A DNA stretch of 64,000 bases from Cepaea nemoralis (lineage: Eukaryota > Mollusca > Gastropoda > Stylommatophora > Helicidae). Below are positions 34,396-45,665 of the stretch, in pieces (position 1 is the first letter of the stretch; each line of letters opens with the position of its first letter). Under the pieces are notes generated by a model. The model was not told the origin of the DNA and made no database searches. It saw nothing but the letters and a program-made list of their open reading frames with translations. Location of the stretch: assembly GCA_014155875.1 (NCBI GenBank), contig JACEFZ010011693.1, positions 1-64,000 on the forward strand, written 5' to 3'. Both the position numbers and the translations under genes were made by a program.

Positions 34396-36510
34396 TTTCT
34401 CCCCCGACGTGTCTCCACCCTGCCGTGGTGGGGGAGCTTGCGTGTCCCATCGACCCCATGTGCTTGCCGATGGATGAAAACTACATATCGGAAAGCTTAT
34501 GTGATAGGGGCTAGACTAAGAGAGACACAACCTGCTGCTCTGCAGGTAGACTGACGATAGCAGTCAAAAGTTTAAATCAGGCGCACGAAAGCAGAAGTTC
34601 TTGGTCCGGACAATACTCTAAGGCTCTCTGTCGAGGGTTGAGGCTGAACGCCTCTAAGCCACAAACTCTCGGATGTGAGAGCCGGGCCGATACCCACCTA
34701 CCGAAAAATAGAGGTGAGATATTGAGTACGCTACATGCCCAGTTCTGATACTTGTTCGAAGACTCTCAGCTGGGGGATATGAGGGACTCCCGGATGAGAG
34801 GGCCTGGCCGTTTCTCGTTCACTGCTGCACGGAGGTAAGGTGCTGAGCCGGCAGCATATGTAGCCTACCTCGTGAGCGAGTACTAAAAGGCAGAAAAGTG
34901 ACTCAGTCGAATGAAATGGTTACGAAAGCTGTCTGTATCACTCATAGAGAGTGTAGACAAAAGTGTAAAAACGTCTCAATAACAAGAAATGGAACGCACG
35001 GCTAGCGAATCCATTGAGTGGTCCGAAGTCAAAAGCAAAATCTTACCGAGTGGTGTGTGCATGAGCAACCAGTGGCAAGCGAGATGCCCAACACATGGAA
35101 GTGAGGAACTAAAGCAGCCATGAGCAGGATGTGGCAACTCCTTGGGTGAGCCCAGTCTCAGAGCAATACGTGCCGGCTCTGCGATTATGGCAGCCTCCTT
35201 GGATAGTGAGGGAATGCCCATGGTCTGCCCCTTCCTTCCCTTGAGGGTTGACCATGATGTCACTGACCGTTCTATCTTGACCAGCTGAGATGTGGGCGAC
35301 ATCACAACAATAAGTCTAACGTGCCGGAGGAAGGCTAACCTCATTAAAAAATGCCCGCTGAAGTCGGAAGTGCCGTCCTACGGGTGGCAAACTAAAAATT
35401 GGCACTACGCATTTACGTTCGAGTGAAATGTCTCGTCCGAATGTCTCTCGTGCTAGGAACAGCTCTAAATACCTAGTTTCTTGTTCGGAACAGCTTTGAC
35501 TAGGTAGTTTTCCGAATGTCCGTCGTGCCTGGAACAGCTCTGACGGGCACAAGGGCAAGGACATGTCCGAAAACTCGCTGAGTGGATACCGTCTGCAGAC
35601 CTGTCTGGTTTGTGCGGGAACGGCCCGGGGCGAACGAAATGCCCAATATATTGAGGTGAGGGATTAAAGCAGCCATGAGCAGGACGTGACGATGCCCTCG
35701 GTGAGCCCAGCACCAGAGCGTTATGTGTCGGCTCTGCAATTAATTATGGAAGCCACCCAGGATGGCGGAAGATGCTATGGACTGTCCCTGCCTTCCTTTG
35801 AGGGACGACCGCGAAGTCTTCGACTGTTCCAACTTGACCAACTGGGAGGTGGACGGTACCACAAAAGTGAGAGTCTCCCAGGAATGCTAATCTGGTCAAA
35901 AATGCACGCAAAAGCCGGATGTGTTGACCTAAGAGTTACTCTTCTTTATGGCAGTGAAACCTGGACAACTTCCTCACACCAAGAGAAACGTTTAAACAGC
36001 TTTCATATGCGGTGTCTGCGAAGAATACTTGGTATTAAGTGGCAAGAAAAATCACAAATACTGAAGTATTGGAAAGATCAGGTTGTGTGACGGTGTATTC
36101 CATGCTCAGTCTTCGTAGACTTAGATGGATAGGACATGTTAGGAGGATGGATGATGGTAAAATACCAAAGGATATCTTTTTTGGTGAATTACAGACGGGT
36201 AGGAGATCTCAGGGTCGGCCTCTACTACGATACAAAGATGTGTGTAAGCGGGACATGATTGATACAGGCATTGATAATGCACATTGGGAGCACGTCGCCG
36301 CTGAACGTGTTGCATGGAGGGCAACTATCAGAAATGGAATAAAGACAAAGGAGAAAATGATTGCAGATAAAGCACACACAGAGCGTGAGAGACGTAAGAT
36401 GGTGCAAAATGGTGGAAATGACCATGTTTTCACATGCACCTACTGTGGGCAAACATTTGCAGCAAGAATTGGCCTTACCAGCCACACTCGCCACCGCCAT
36501 GGATCGTAGT
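34396..36510 (+). mobile_element. internally deleted LINE: 5' leader fused to ORF2 C-terminus with zinc finger
   Basis: Begins with a short hairpin, CCACCCTGCCGTGGTGG, and a non-coding GC-rich leader of about 1.5 kb. The leader contains two diverged copies of a block of about 210-280 bases (35102-35312 and 35660-35871, offset about 558). At about 35920 it passes directly into ORF2 C-terminal coding: VTLLYGSETWTTSSHQEKRL and RCLRRILGIKWQEK, then, in a shifted frame, LRRLRWIGHVRRMDDG and GRPLLRYKDVCKRDM. It ends with the C2H2 finger CTYCGQTFAARIGLTSHTRH and a stop at 36509. Endonuclease and RT are absent. It lies head-to-head with the fragment at 34395-33683. Confidence 0.75.
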
Positions 36511-36529
36511 TATTAAGCCTTTTTAAAGC

Positions 36530-37290
36530 ACAATGTACCAAACTATCGTCTGTCAAGACGGAAAGGTGCCAATTCTTGGATATTACTATTGTTACTGTTT
36601 TCTTGATATTCAAGGAGCGTCCTTTCTTTGCACACTCTTTTACTACAATGTCCAACAATTGTTGTAGATGTTTTGCATTGTCCACACTGTCATCTGCATA
36701 ACGTATATTGTTTATATTACAACCTCATGTTAGTGTTCCTGGCTTCTCTTTTATATCTCTCATTACTTCGCTATAGTGGGAGAAGAGATGCGGTGACAAG
36801 ACACACCCCTGTCGTACTCCTAGCTTTATCTGTTCGTAAATGCCCTCTTTATTTCCCATTTTAATTGCTGCTACTTGTTTTCAGTAAATATTGTTTATTA
36901 TTCTGAGATATTTCCCATCAATGTTGATATCTTCGAACATTTTAATCAGTTCACAATGTTTTACTTTATCAAAGGCCTTGGTATAATCTATGAAGCACAA
37001 ATATATGTCTTTCTGTGTCTCTATTGATCTTTCTCATTATAATTCTGAGTAGAAGCTTAATGACATCGTTTATGAGGATAATTGTACGAAAGTCTTCACA
37101 TTCAATTGCACCTGGTCATTTTGGAATAGCTATAAATACAGATTTCAGATATCAATCGGTAAATATCATTCACAATTTTGGTTAATAATATCTACTCCAA
37201 ATTCTCCCAATACTTCTAATTCTTCTATTGTGATTAATCTGGCCCTGCTGTTTTTCCTTGTTTCGTATGTTTGAATAGCTGGCCCTTTTT
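36530..37290 (-). pseudogene. LINE RT fragment
   Basis: The minus strand shows LGVRQGC, SHYSEV, NNIRYADDS (catalytic YADD) and AKHLQQLLDIVVKECAKKG, LNIKKTVT. Upstream pieces of the RT fingers follow with frameshifts. It matches the fragment at 61935-61515 closely, so both belong to one family. Confidence 0.8.
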
Positions 37291-37309
37291 TGTGCGCTCG
37301 CTCGCTCGC

Positions 37310-37595
37310 TTTGAACTCAAACGTAATCGATACACATTACTTCTAATATTGCTGAATTGAATTTTGGTTGTGGATTTTCCCTATTAACAGTATCCCTCGC
37401 CATCAGACGAACCCACTCCGACTTCAGAGGTACTTGTTAAAGTAACGTCCCCAAATCAAGGACGACAGGTCAACGATTTTAGTCCAGCTGTCCGGTGAAG
37501 GGGCTGAACCCCTTACCTCGGCATCAGCACACTGGATGTTTCAGAACACACGTTCTTATCCATTCGGTCAATCTAACATACGGCGGACCTTCTAA
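37310..37595 (-). mobile_element. tRNA-derived SINE, family 3
   Basis: The minus strand has ATGGATAAGAACGTGTGTTC in the tRNA-like head, and GTGCTGATGCCGAGGTAAGG leading to a B box-like GGGTTCAGCCCC. The body then has TTTAACAAGTACCTCTGAA. A sister copy lies at 52217-51925. Confidence 0.65.
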
Positions 37596-38214
37596 GTTAC
37601 TTTCTTCTGTAAATTCTGCCCTTTCTCCATCATATAATTCTCTTATATACTCATTTCACCTCTTTATTATAGCAGCTTCCTCTAAAAACATCTTTCCTGT
37701 TTTTGATTCCTAACACCCTGTGTTTACTCTTATCCCCCCCCCCCCCCCCACCTCATCCCCCGTGAGCTAACTGATGAACAGTGATCAATTATTGTTATAT
37801 CTGTGCATGTGAACGGTTTTAGTTGAATAAAATGCAGCCTACATGGAGTGGCGGTCTGGGTCTAACCGTTTTGTTTGCCAAAAAGAACATTAACATTGTA
37901 AACACATTGTCTACTGTTTAATTACGCGAGCCCACTTCACCAGGATCCACTCGGCCCACTTGCTCTCGGGCGAACTGACACCCTGGCCAGTCCGCCACAA
38001 CCTACAGGTAAACAACATCTCTCGTATGAAGACAGACATGGAGGAGGTCATGTCAGCTGTGGGGTTGGGTTGCTGGTAGTAGAGTTACAGAGCAATTATA
38101 GAGCCGGGTTCTCAGTCTATATTGCATGAAGTTCTTCCTCTTGGTACAGTGCACGGTACGCCGCCAGACGTCGACCTGAATATATCCAAAGAAAGCAGCA
38201 GCCAACTTAAGCGT
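37596..38214. other. unclassified, with one weak exon candidate
   Basis: A C run lies at 37734-37749. At about 37925-38080 a plus frame is open (ACGCGAGCCCAC onwards, RAHFTRIHSAHLLSGELTPW) and more GC-rich than its surroundings, with a possible donor CAG|GTAAAC at 38007. I recognise no family. Confidence 0.25.
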
Positions 38215-39640
38215 GTTGTGTTGACATCTCCAAACAGTTTGTGGCCCACAACCAGACGGCCACACAGCCCATCCAGGATGTTGTGTTGACATCTCCAATC
38301 AGTTTGTGGCCCACAACCACACAGTCCATCCATGATGTTGTGTTGACATCCGGTGGCCCACAGCCCATCCAGGATGTTGTGTTGACATCCGGTGGCCCAC
38401 AGCCCATCCAGGATGTTGTGTTGACATCCAGTGGCCCACAGCCCATCCAGGATGTTGTGTTGACATCCGGTGGCCCACAGCCCATCCAGGATGTTGTGTT
38501 GACATCCGGTGGCCCACAGCCCATCCAGGATGTTGTGTTGACATCCGGTGGCCTACAGCCAGCCAGTCCATCCAGGATGTTGCGTTGACGTCTGGTGGCC
38601 CACAGCCAGCCAGCCCATCCAGGATGTTGTGTTGACGTCCAGTGGCCCACAGCCCATCCAGGATGTTGTGTTGACATCTGGTGGCCCACAGCCAGCCAGC
38701 CCATCCAGGATGTTGTGTTGACGTCCGGTGGCCCACAGCCAGCCAGTCTGACCAGGATGTTGTGTTGACGTCCGGTGGCCCACAGCCAGCCAGTCTGACC
38801 AGGATGTTGTGTTGACGTCCAGTGGCCCACAGCCAGCCAGTCCGACCAGGATGTTGTGTTGACGTCCAGTGGCCCACAGCCAGCCAGTCCGACCAGGATG
38901 TTGTGTTGACGTCCGGTGGCCCACAGCCAGCCAGTCCGACCAGGATGTTGTGTTGACATCCGGTGGCCCACAGCCAGCCAGTCCGACCAGGATGTTGTGT
39001 TGACGTCCGGTGGCCCACAGCCAGCCAGTCCGACCAGGATGTTGTGTTGACGTCCGGTGGCCCACAGCCAGCCAGTCCGACCAGGATGTTGTGTTGACGT
39101 CCGGTGACCCACAGCCAGCCAGTCCGACCAGGATGTTGTGTTGACGTCCGGTGGCCCACGGCCAGCCAGTCCGACCAGGATGTTGTGTTGACGTCCGGTG
39201 GCCCACAGCCAGCCAGTCCGACCAGGATGTTGTGTTGACGTCCGGTGGCCCACAGCCAGCCAGTCCGACCAGGATGTTGTGTTGAAGTCCGGTGGCCCAC
39301 AGCCAGCCAGTCCAACCAGGATGTTGTGTTGACGTCCGGTGGCCCACAGCCAGCCAGTCCGACCAGGATGTTGTGTTGACGTCCGGTGACCCACAGCCAG
39401 CCAGTCCGACCAGGATGTTGTGTTGACGTCCGGTGGCCCACAGCCAGACAGTTCGACCAGGATGTTGTGTTGACATCCGGTGGCCCACAGCCAGCCAGTC
39501 CGACCAGGATGTTGTGTTGACGTCCGGTGGCCCACAGCCAGCCAGTCCGACCAGGATGTTGTGTTGACGTCCGGTGGCCCACAGCCACACAGTCCATCCA
39601 GGATGTTGTGTTGACGTCCGGTGGCCCACAGCCACATTGT
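38215..39640 (+). repeat. 47/39-bp minisatellite, about 31 copies
   Basis: The unit is GTGTTGACGTCCGGTGGCCC plus ACAGCCAGCCAGTCCGACCA plus GGATGTT. The 39-bp form at the left lacks 8 bases (one CAGC-CAGC step). The GC-rich units keep all minus frames open, creating false ORFs of up to 511 codons. Confidence 0.95.
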
Positions 39641-39694
39641 GCTAGTTCCATATTTGTATATACCAATCACCATGGGAGGGGGGGGGGGGGTGAT

Positions 39695-40880
39695 GTGGCT
39701 GACATTTAGTTTAGTTTTGTTGGTGATGGAGTAAGCTAACATTTAGTTTAGTTTTGTTGATGATGGAGTAAGCTAACATTTAGTTTAGTTTTGCTGATGA
39801 TGGAGTAAGCTAACATTTAGTTTAGTTTTGTTGGTGATGGAGTAAGCTAACATTTAGTTTAGTTTTGTTGGTGATGGAGTAAGCTAACATTTAGTTTAGT
39901 TTTGTTGGTGATGGAGTAAGCTAACATTTAGTTTAGTTTTGTTGGTGATGGAGTAAGCTAACATTTAGTTTAGTTTTGTTGATGATGGAGTAAGGTAACA
40001 TTTAGTTTAGTTTTGCTGATGATGGAGTAAGCTAACATTTAGTTTAGTTTTGCTGATGATGGAGTAAGCTAACATTTAGTTTAGTTTTGTTGATGATGGA
40101 GTAAGCTAACATTTAGTTTAGTTTTGTTGATGATGGAGTAAGCTAACATTTAGTTTAGTTTTGTTGGTGATTGAGTAAGCTAACATTTAGTTTAGTTTTG
40201 TTGGTGATGGAGTAAGCTAACATTTAGTTTAGTTTTGTTGATGATGGAGTAAGCTAACATTTAGTTTAGTTTTGTTGATGATGGAGTAAGCTAACATTTA
40301 GTTTAGTTTTGTTGATGATGGAGTAAGCTAACATTTAGTTTAGTTTTGTTGGTGATTGAGTAAGCTAACATTTAGTTTAGTTTTGTTGGTGATGGAGTAA
40401 GCTAACATTTAGTTTAGTTTTGCTGATGATGGAGTAAGCTAACATTTAGTTTAGTTTTGTTGGTGATTGAGTAAGCTAACATTTAGTTTAGTTTTGTTGG
40501 TGATGGAGTAAGCTAACATTTAGTTTAGTTTTGTTGGTGATGGAGTAAGCTAACATTTAGTTTAGTTTTGCTGATGATGGAGTAAGCTAACATTTAGTTT
40601 AGGTTTGTTGATGATGGAGTAAGCTAACATTTAGTTTAGTTTTGTTGATGATGGAGTAAGCTAACATTTAGTTTAGTTTTGTTGATGATGGAGTAAGCTA
40701 ACATTTAGTTTAGTTTTGTTGATGATGGAGTAAGCTAACATTTAGTTTAGTTTTGTTGATGATGGAGTAAGCTAACATTTAGTTTAGTTTTGTTGATGAT
40801 GGAGAAAGCTAACATTTAGTTTAGTTTTGTTGGTGATGGAGTAAGCTAACATTTAGTTTAGTTTTGTTGGTGATGGAGTC
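39695..40880 (+). repeat. 37-bp minisatellite, about 31 copies
   Basis: The unit is GATGGAGTAAGCTAACATTT plus AGTTTAGTTTTGTTGAT, with GTTGGT, GCTGAT and GATTGAG variants. It starts within about 55 bases of the end of the 47-bp array but has an unrelated unit. Confidence 0.95.
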
Positions 40881-41004
40881 AGTCACAATGTGTTTTATTT
40901 ATAATAAGTCCATGTACTGTTTGTTACAATTATGAAATGTCTGTAATATCAATGGCAGATATACTACACAAGTTCAATGTAGAATAGTCCCAGTCAAGGC
41001 AACA

Positions 41005-41440
41005 TGTCACAAGAGGAAGATGTTCTGTGCAGTTTATCTCTGTCCATCCAGATGAGAAAAAGTTCTTAAGAGCTGTCTTGAGCTAATCCTGATGTACAGA
41101 AGTGAATCATGGACAATTAGCAGACAAGTGAGAGATTCTGTGGAAGCTGCTGAGATATGGTTTATATAAGAATGGAGAGAACACAAAGTAAAATGAAGAT
41201 ATCTGCAAAGAAGTGACCTCACAAAGAGAACTGGCTATAGACATCAAAAGGAGGCAGTCCACAATCTTTCAGCCCTTCATGAGAAGGGGAAAGCTGGGGT
41301 ACACCAGGATTGCAGGACAGTTGCGCGGGGGCAGACAGAGACAGAAGATGCTGGACGTCCTCGCATGAAGGAACATCCTTATCAGAAATGATAGGCAGTA
41401 CGTGAGTGCCAGGGTGCGACATTGTTTGCTGCATGTTATC
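41005..41440 (+). pseudogene. decayed LINE C-terminal fragment
   Basis: A plus frame shows LMYRSESWTISRQVRDSVEA followed by AEIWF and then frameshifts. It corresponds to the YGSETWT...EMWFYRR region of the LINE fragments at 34.2 and 36.0 kb. Confidence 0.6.
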
Positions 41441-42227
41441 TGATGCCTAGGGGCATGTTTAACTTCACCATCATCAAGTCGTCACCGTGGTTGTTTCTCA
41501 GCATTTCATCCTCCCCAAGAGAAGGATTCTCTTTTACTTGGCTCTAACATCCCCCCTTCACTGATGTTTAGACTCTGCTGTTCTACACAAGTAACGCCAC
41601 CTTACTATTAACCACCACTCATCTCTCCCATAGAAATGTGACTTGAACTCAGATTTAGTTTTTGTTACTGTATTCATCTAAACACTCTAGCATAAACATT
41701 ATCACGTACACCATCATATGTTCAACAATATAATAAACACCACATTTCTACATATTAACTATCGTAAAAGAGTGGCTCAGTTTTGGCCAAAACTCTATTC
41801 ACAACATTGTCCGCACTGGATGAAACCCCAGCCTTGAATGTCCTTGTCAGAATCCGCTGACCGCGAAGCGAGTCCTAGCGTTTCCGCGCTACATGAAAAG
41901 TGTTTACTTTTCACGTTCTAGGTGTCCATTTACTGAACACTGCCATAATCTCTGACCTAGTCTCATTTGGGTTGTAGCATGACTATTCCATGACCTAATA
42001 TGGATCATGGCAATGAGATAGAGAGCTGTGGACAGACATGATCACCATTGCTGTATTGATGATAAGAATAATATCAACATACAATTTTTATTTTTATTAT
42101 TATTGTAAAGCAATGGAATAATCATCATTTAAAAATATAATCACAAATTTATGAAAGAACTGTGGAAATCAATGAAACATGTTTCTAGCATATAGAATTT
42201 TATACACATAGAATTGATGTTTCTTAC
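41441..42227. other. unclassified sequence
   Basis: AT-rich with no supportable gene or repeat. Confidence 0.3.
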
Positions 42228-42303
42228 CTGCAAATACATCGACAACAAATACCACGTATGTCGATGTGAGCTCTGTCAGCCCCAGAAGCCTTCTAGCGAA
42301 CAT
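42228..42303 (-). other. candidate first exon with start codon and strong donor
   Basis: On the minus strand an ATG at 42303 opens 25 codons (MFARRLLGLTELTSTYVVFV, then VDVFA). The exon ends at a strong donor, GCAG|GTAAGA, in phase 1. The hydrophobic stretch could be a signal or membrane segment. If spliced to gene B exon 1 (22148), it would run into a stop, so it is not part of that coding frame. It could be an unrelated exon or chance. Confidence 0.3.
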
Positions 42304-43061
42304 GCCAGAGAGAAATAGTCAAGTCCAGTTGTAGATGCCTGCAGGTGTGCTGTGTACACGGTACTAGCCCCAAATGTCTAGACTGACAGGGTGATGTGTG
42401 CTGTGTACTCGGTGCTAGTCCCACTTCAATATGACACCTGGCTGCTGTACCTCCCATCACAGGTCCTAGTACTCTAGTTGTGTCAGGACTGAGCTCAGCT
42501 CAATGACACCAGAATGCCTGCACCGTGTGGAGATGGAAGACACCACCTGCAAGCTGGCAGGGAAGCCAGCCAGCCACTGCACTACTGCAGCCTCCAAATA
42601 GGACAGAACCTCTATGAAACAACATGGATGTGGAAACATGGATGTGGACATGGCACTACTGCAGCCCCCAAACAGTACAGAACCTCTATGACAAAACATG
42701 GATGTGGACATGGCCATAGGGGATGCCAGATTTTTGTAGTATGCTCTGACCAAATGTACAATATAAGAGAACACGTGACTTGATGGTTGAGATTCCAGGA
42801 GGAGGGATGCTTGTCACTCACAGAGTGACAGTTGTTGTGGGAAATGATGAAATATACAATGTGTTGTAGTTTAGCACATCATTGTTAGCAGACAATCTAC
42901 AACTCACAGTTGAACCTTGCTACTGGTGAAGCCAGTAAACCTGACTACTCAAACTGTTTCAGTTTGCAAACTATCATGAAGTGTCCAGGTGACTGACTGA
43001 CTGTTTCAGTTGTCAACCAAAACATATGATGAACAAGAATATATATATCTCTGTAATCTCT
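42304..43061. other. unclassified sequence with local duplications
   Basis: At 42575-42720 a segment of about 75 bases (CACTACTGCAGCC..., CAGAACCTCTATGA...) is duplicated, and ACATGGATGTGG occurs three times. No gene seen. Confidence 0.4.
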
Positions 43062-43310
43062 GTATGCCGGTCTCTCTGGCCGAGGGGTTACACCACTTTC
43101 TCCATAATCCCGTTTATCACGCAGTCTCGTAGCGGGCAAGAACTGCAAGCGGTTCAACCCCCGCTGGTGACTTGCGGGATAACTGAGCCAGCCGCTCAGA
43201 AAGCAATGGCAAACTACTGAGCGTAATCTTGCCAAGAAATCAACAATCAGCTGAAAGATGCTGCTGTTGACAGCGATGTCCTGTAAAGGATATGCGAATT
43301 AAAAAAAAAA
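43062..43310 (+). mobile_element. tRNA-derived SINE, family 2
   Basis: A box TGGCCGAGGGG near 43079 and B box GGTTCAACCCC near 43151. The family body (CAGAAAGCAATGGCAAACTA) and tail (GATGTCCTGTAAAGGATATG, A run) follow. Confidence 0.85.
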
Positions 43311-43384
43311 TCTCTGTATACTCTCCTGAGTAACGTGATGTGCATGAGAATTGGTAGCAGTTCTCGCTGCGTTGGTAACTTACG

Positions 43385-43515
43385 GGGTATGTGAGCCGGT
43401 CGCTCAGAAAGCAATGGCCAACTACACTGCACAATCTTGCCTAGTACATTAACAGCAACTGAAAAAAGCTGATGTTGACTGCAACATCCTGTAAGGAATA
43501 TGCCAAAAAAAATGT
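43385..43515 (+). mobile_element. SINE family 2, 5'-truncated
   Basis: Only the body and tail remain: GCTCAGAAAGCAATGGCCAA, TTGCCTAGTACATTAACAGC, CAACATCCTGTAAGGAATAT and an A run. The partial head lacks a clear A box. Confidence 0.75.
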
Positions 43516-43810
43516 GTGTGTGCGCGTGCGCAGGAGCGCATGTGTAAGCACGAGTGTGAGTGTACGTGCGTGCGTGTAATGGTGAACAAGAATATATATT
43601 ATATGATGAACAAGAATATATATTTTATATGAACAAGAATATATATTTTATATGATGCACAAGAATATATATTTTATATGATGCACAAGAATGTACATGA
43701 TATGATGAACACAAATTTAGATTATATGATGAACATGAGTACATGTTACAAATATAGATTATATGATGAACAAGAACATACATAATTAGATGAACAAACA
43801 TATTCTCGCT
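43516..43810 (+). repeat. GT/GC microsatellite followed by an AT-rich repeat of about 25-30 bp
   Basis: A GTGTGCGCGTGCG-like patch at 43515-43580 is followed by about seven irregular copies of ATGATGAACAAGAATATATA. Confidence 0.8.
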
Positions 43811-44264
43811 CAAGGGTTGACCACAATGACATATATATAATTACCACGGTTCAAATGTTGAATAAATACAAACATGAGTGCCAGCCCTGATTGAAGTCCT
43901 ACAGTAACCTCAGGCTCTAGACTAACCGTTGCTACATCACACTGTCTTGTGTGAGAAAATAGATCAGTCACATTTCTGCTGTCTGATTAGTTTACAGTTC
44001 AATCATACCAATACATCAGTGACCCCAATGAAGATACCCAGCTCTGATATAATCACCAAACATGGGTGTCAATGTATGTGCTGTTCTGTTGTAATGGAGA
44101 AGAAATGGTGTTAATTCTTGTGTCTCTTGGTACTCCATGTTCTTAAGTAATTTATATTCTACTGAATACTTTCCACTCCAAAATCCCATTCTGGTCTTAT
44201 ACTCAGTACTATCAGTTATCAGTTTCAGTCAGTTATCAGTTATCAGTTGGGGTATCTTCGTTGC
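43811..44264. other. unclassified sequence
   Basis: A short CAGTTATCAGTT repeat lies at 44210-44245. Otherwise nothing recognisable. Confidence 0.35.
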
Positions 44265-44885
44265 ACTCCGGACATGTCCATAGGTGCTCAGATCCTCCCC
44301 CCAGCATATGCATCAGCGTCCGGTGGCTAATAGTGCCAGTTCTGTGTTGGTTGACGAGGCGCTTTGTTTTCCTTGATGTACCTCTCGCGTCTGGCTGTGC
44401 CGATTCTTACTCCCAGGTCTTTCATCCTGGACAGCGATGTGGAATCACTGACGTCAAAATCCTCTGTTCTCGCCATGTCTTTAAGGACGTTAATAACATC
44501 GGCACGATCCATGGACTGGCCATCTACAGGGGGTGCAGAGCCAGCCAGTTTGTCAGCTCGTTCATTTCCCTCGACTCCCGCATGTCCCGGGACGAAGATG
44601 AAGGTGACTTTACGGACAACAGACTTTCGCAGCGATTCAGTCCACTGTCTACGTACAGATCCAGCTTCGACCTTCTGAATCATGCTCATTGAATCACTTA
44701 GTACACACACGTTGGTATAATGCTGTGATTCCAGCCATATGAAAGCCTGTGTAACTGCCATCACCTCCATCGTCATGCTGCTTGTGGTCATAGAGTGGGC
44801 ACCACTGGATTCTTGAACGGTTCGGCCCGCTGAACGGGCTGTAAATGCCCACGCACTACTCAGTACTGTAAAATATAACTAAATC
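44265..44885 (-). pseudogene. LINE RNase H domain and C-terminal zinc motif
   Basis: On the minus strand SSAWAFTARSAG leads into SSMTMEVMAVTQAFIWLE (catalytic Glu), VCVLSDSMSMIQK (catalytic Asp) and FIFVPGHAGVEGNERADKLA (last acidic residue). This is the RNase H domain at the end of ORF2 in RNase H-bearing LINEs. The first strand with its Asp is missing or degraded. Near 44327-44340 the frame shifts, after which HRTLMHMLGGGSEHLW and CPECNE complete the usual terminal zinc motif. The sister fragment at 26745-26405 is more decayed. Confidence 0.85.
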
Positions 44886-45120
44886 AGAAATGCCAGAACA
44901 ACTGAAAAGAATCACAAAAAGAAAAGTGTAAGACTTCACGTCTAGCTTCTACACATTAACTTGTGCTAAACTGGATGAAACAAATTCAGTAGCAGAAGAT
45001 GTAGTGATTATTAATATTATACATTTGTATATGAATATCATTTTGATAAAAATATAATGTACAAATAAAATGGAGAATGTGTGATATGTTTTCTAGGAGA
45101 TTCCAGAAGGTCAAAGATCA

Positions 45121-45286
45121 AGTTCATGGTGAAGGTTGTTGACTGGCAGATGACAAAGTTCTGATTTCAAATGTCCGTCTGGGACGGGAAAGTCAAAGAC
45201 GATTGGTTTGTTGTCAGGTTTGTATTGCAGAGTGCAGGTGGAGCCATTGATAAAGATTGTCTGGCCATCGGTGGTTACCCCATAAC
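45121..45286 (-). CDS. MPPED2-like: Gene A, last coding exon: MPPED-type metallophosphoesterase C-terminus
   Basis: The acceptor CTCAACAG|GTTATGGGG accepts phase 1 from the previous exon. The coding sequence then reads YGVTTDGQTIFINGSTC and LQYKPDNKPIVFDFPVPDG, then a divergent tail to TGA at 45123-45121. It matches the end of MPPED1/MPPED2 (GYG.MTDG..T.YINASTCTV, NPPI.FDLP.P) at nearly every structural position. The family normally stops shortly after the FDLP.P block; here about 22 extra residues follow (HLKSELCHLPVNN). Together with the three upstream exons this gives the C-terminal 60% of the protein. Confidence 0.93.
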
Positions 45287-45665
45287 CTGTTGAGATGTTA
45301 GAGAAACAGTGTCAAGAGAGGTTATATTACAATGAGCAGCAAATCAAATAAAATCGAGGCAGCTTGATTAAACAACTAGAGTTGCAGATTAAATTACCAA
45401 AGTTGTAGATTAAATACCCCAAGTTGTAGATTAAATAATCTAACTTATAGATTAAATTGCCAATTATGTACATAAAATAACCAAAGTTGTAGATAAAATA
45501 ACCAAAGTTGTAGATTACATAATTAAAGTTGCAGATTAAATAACTCAAGTTGTAGATTAAATAATCCAACTTATAGATTAAATTACCAATGTGCTCAATA
45601 GATAAAATAACCAAAGTTGTAGATTAAACAACAACAGTTGTAGATTAAACAACGCAAGCTGTAGA
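45287..45665. repeat. about 22-bp AT-rich tandem repeat in the last intron of gene A
   Basis: From about 45370 to 45655, roughly 13 irregular copies of AGTTGTAGATTAAATAACCA occur. The array begins about 85 bases from the acceptor of the last exon. Confidence 0.85.

Noticed and set aside
38207..39742. Minus ORFs of 511, 455 and 360 codons
   Set aside because: All three frames of the same strand are open across a 47-bp minisatellite; not coding.
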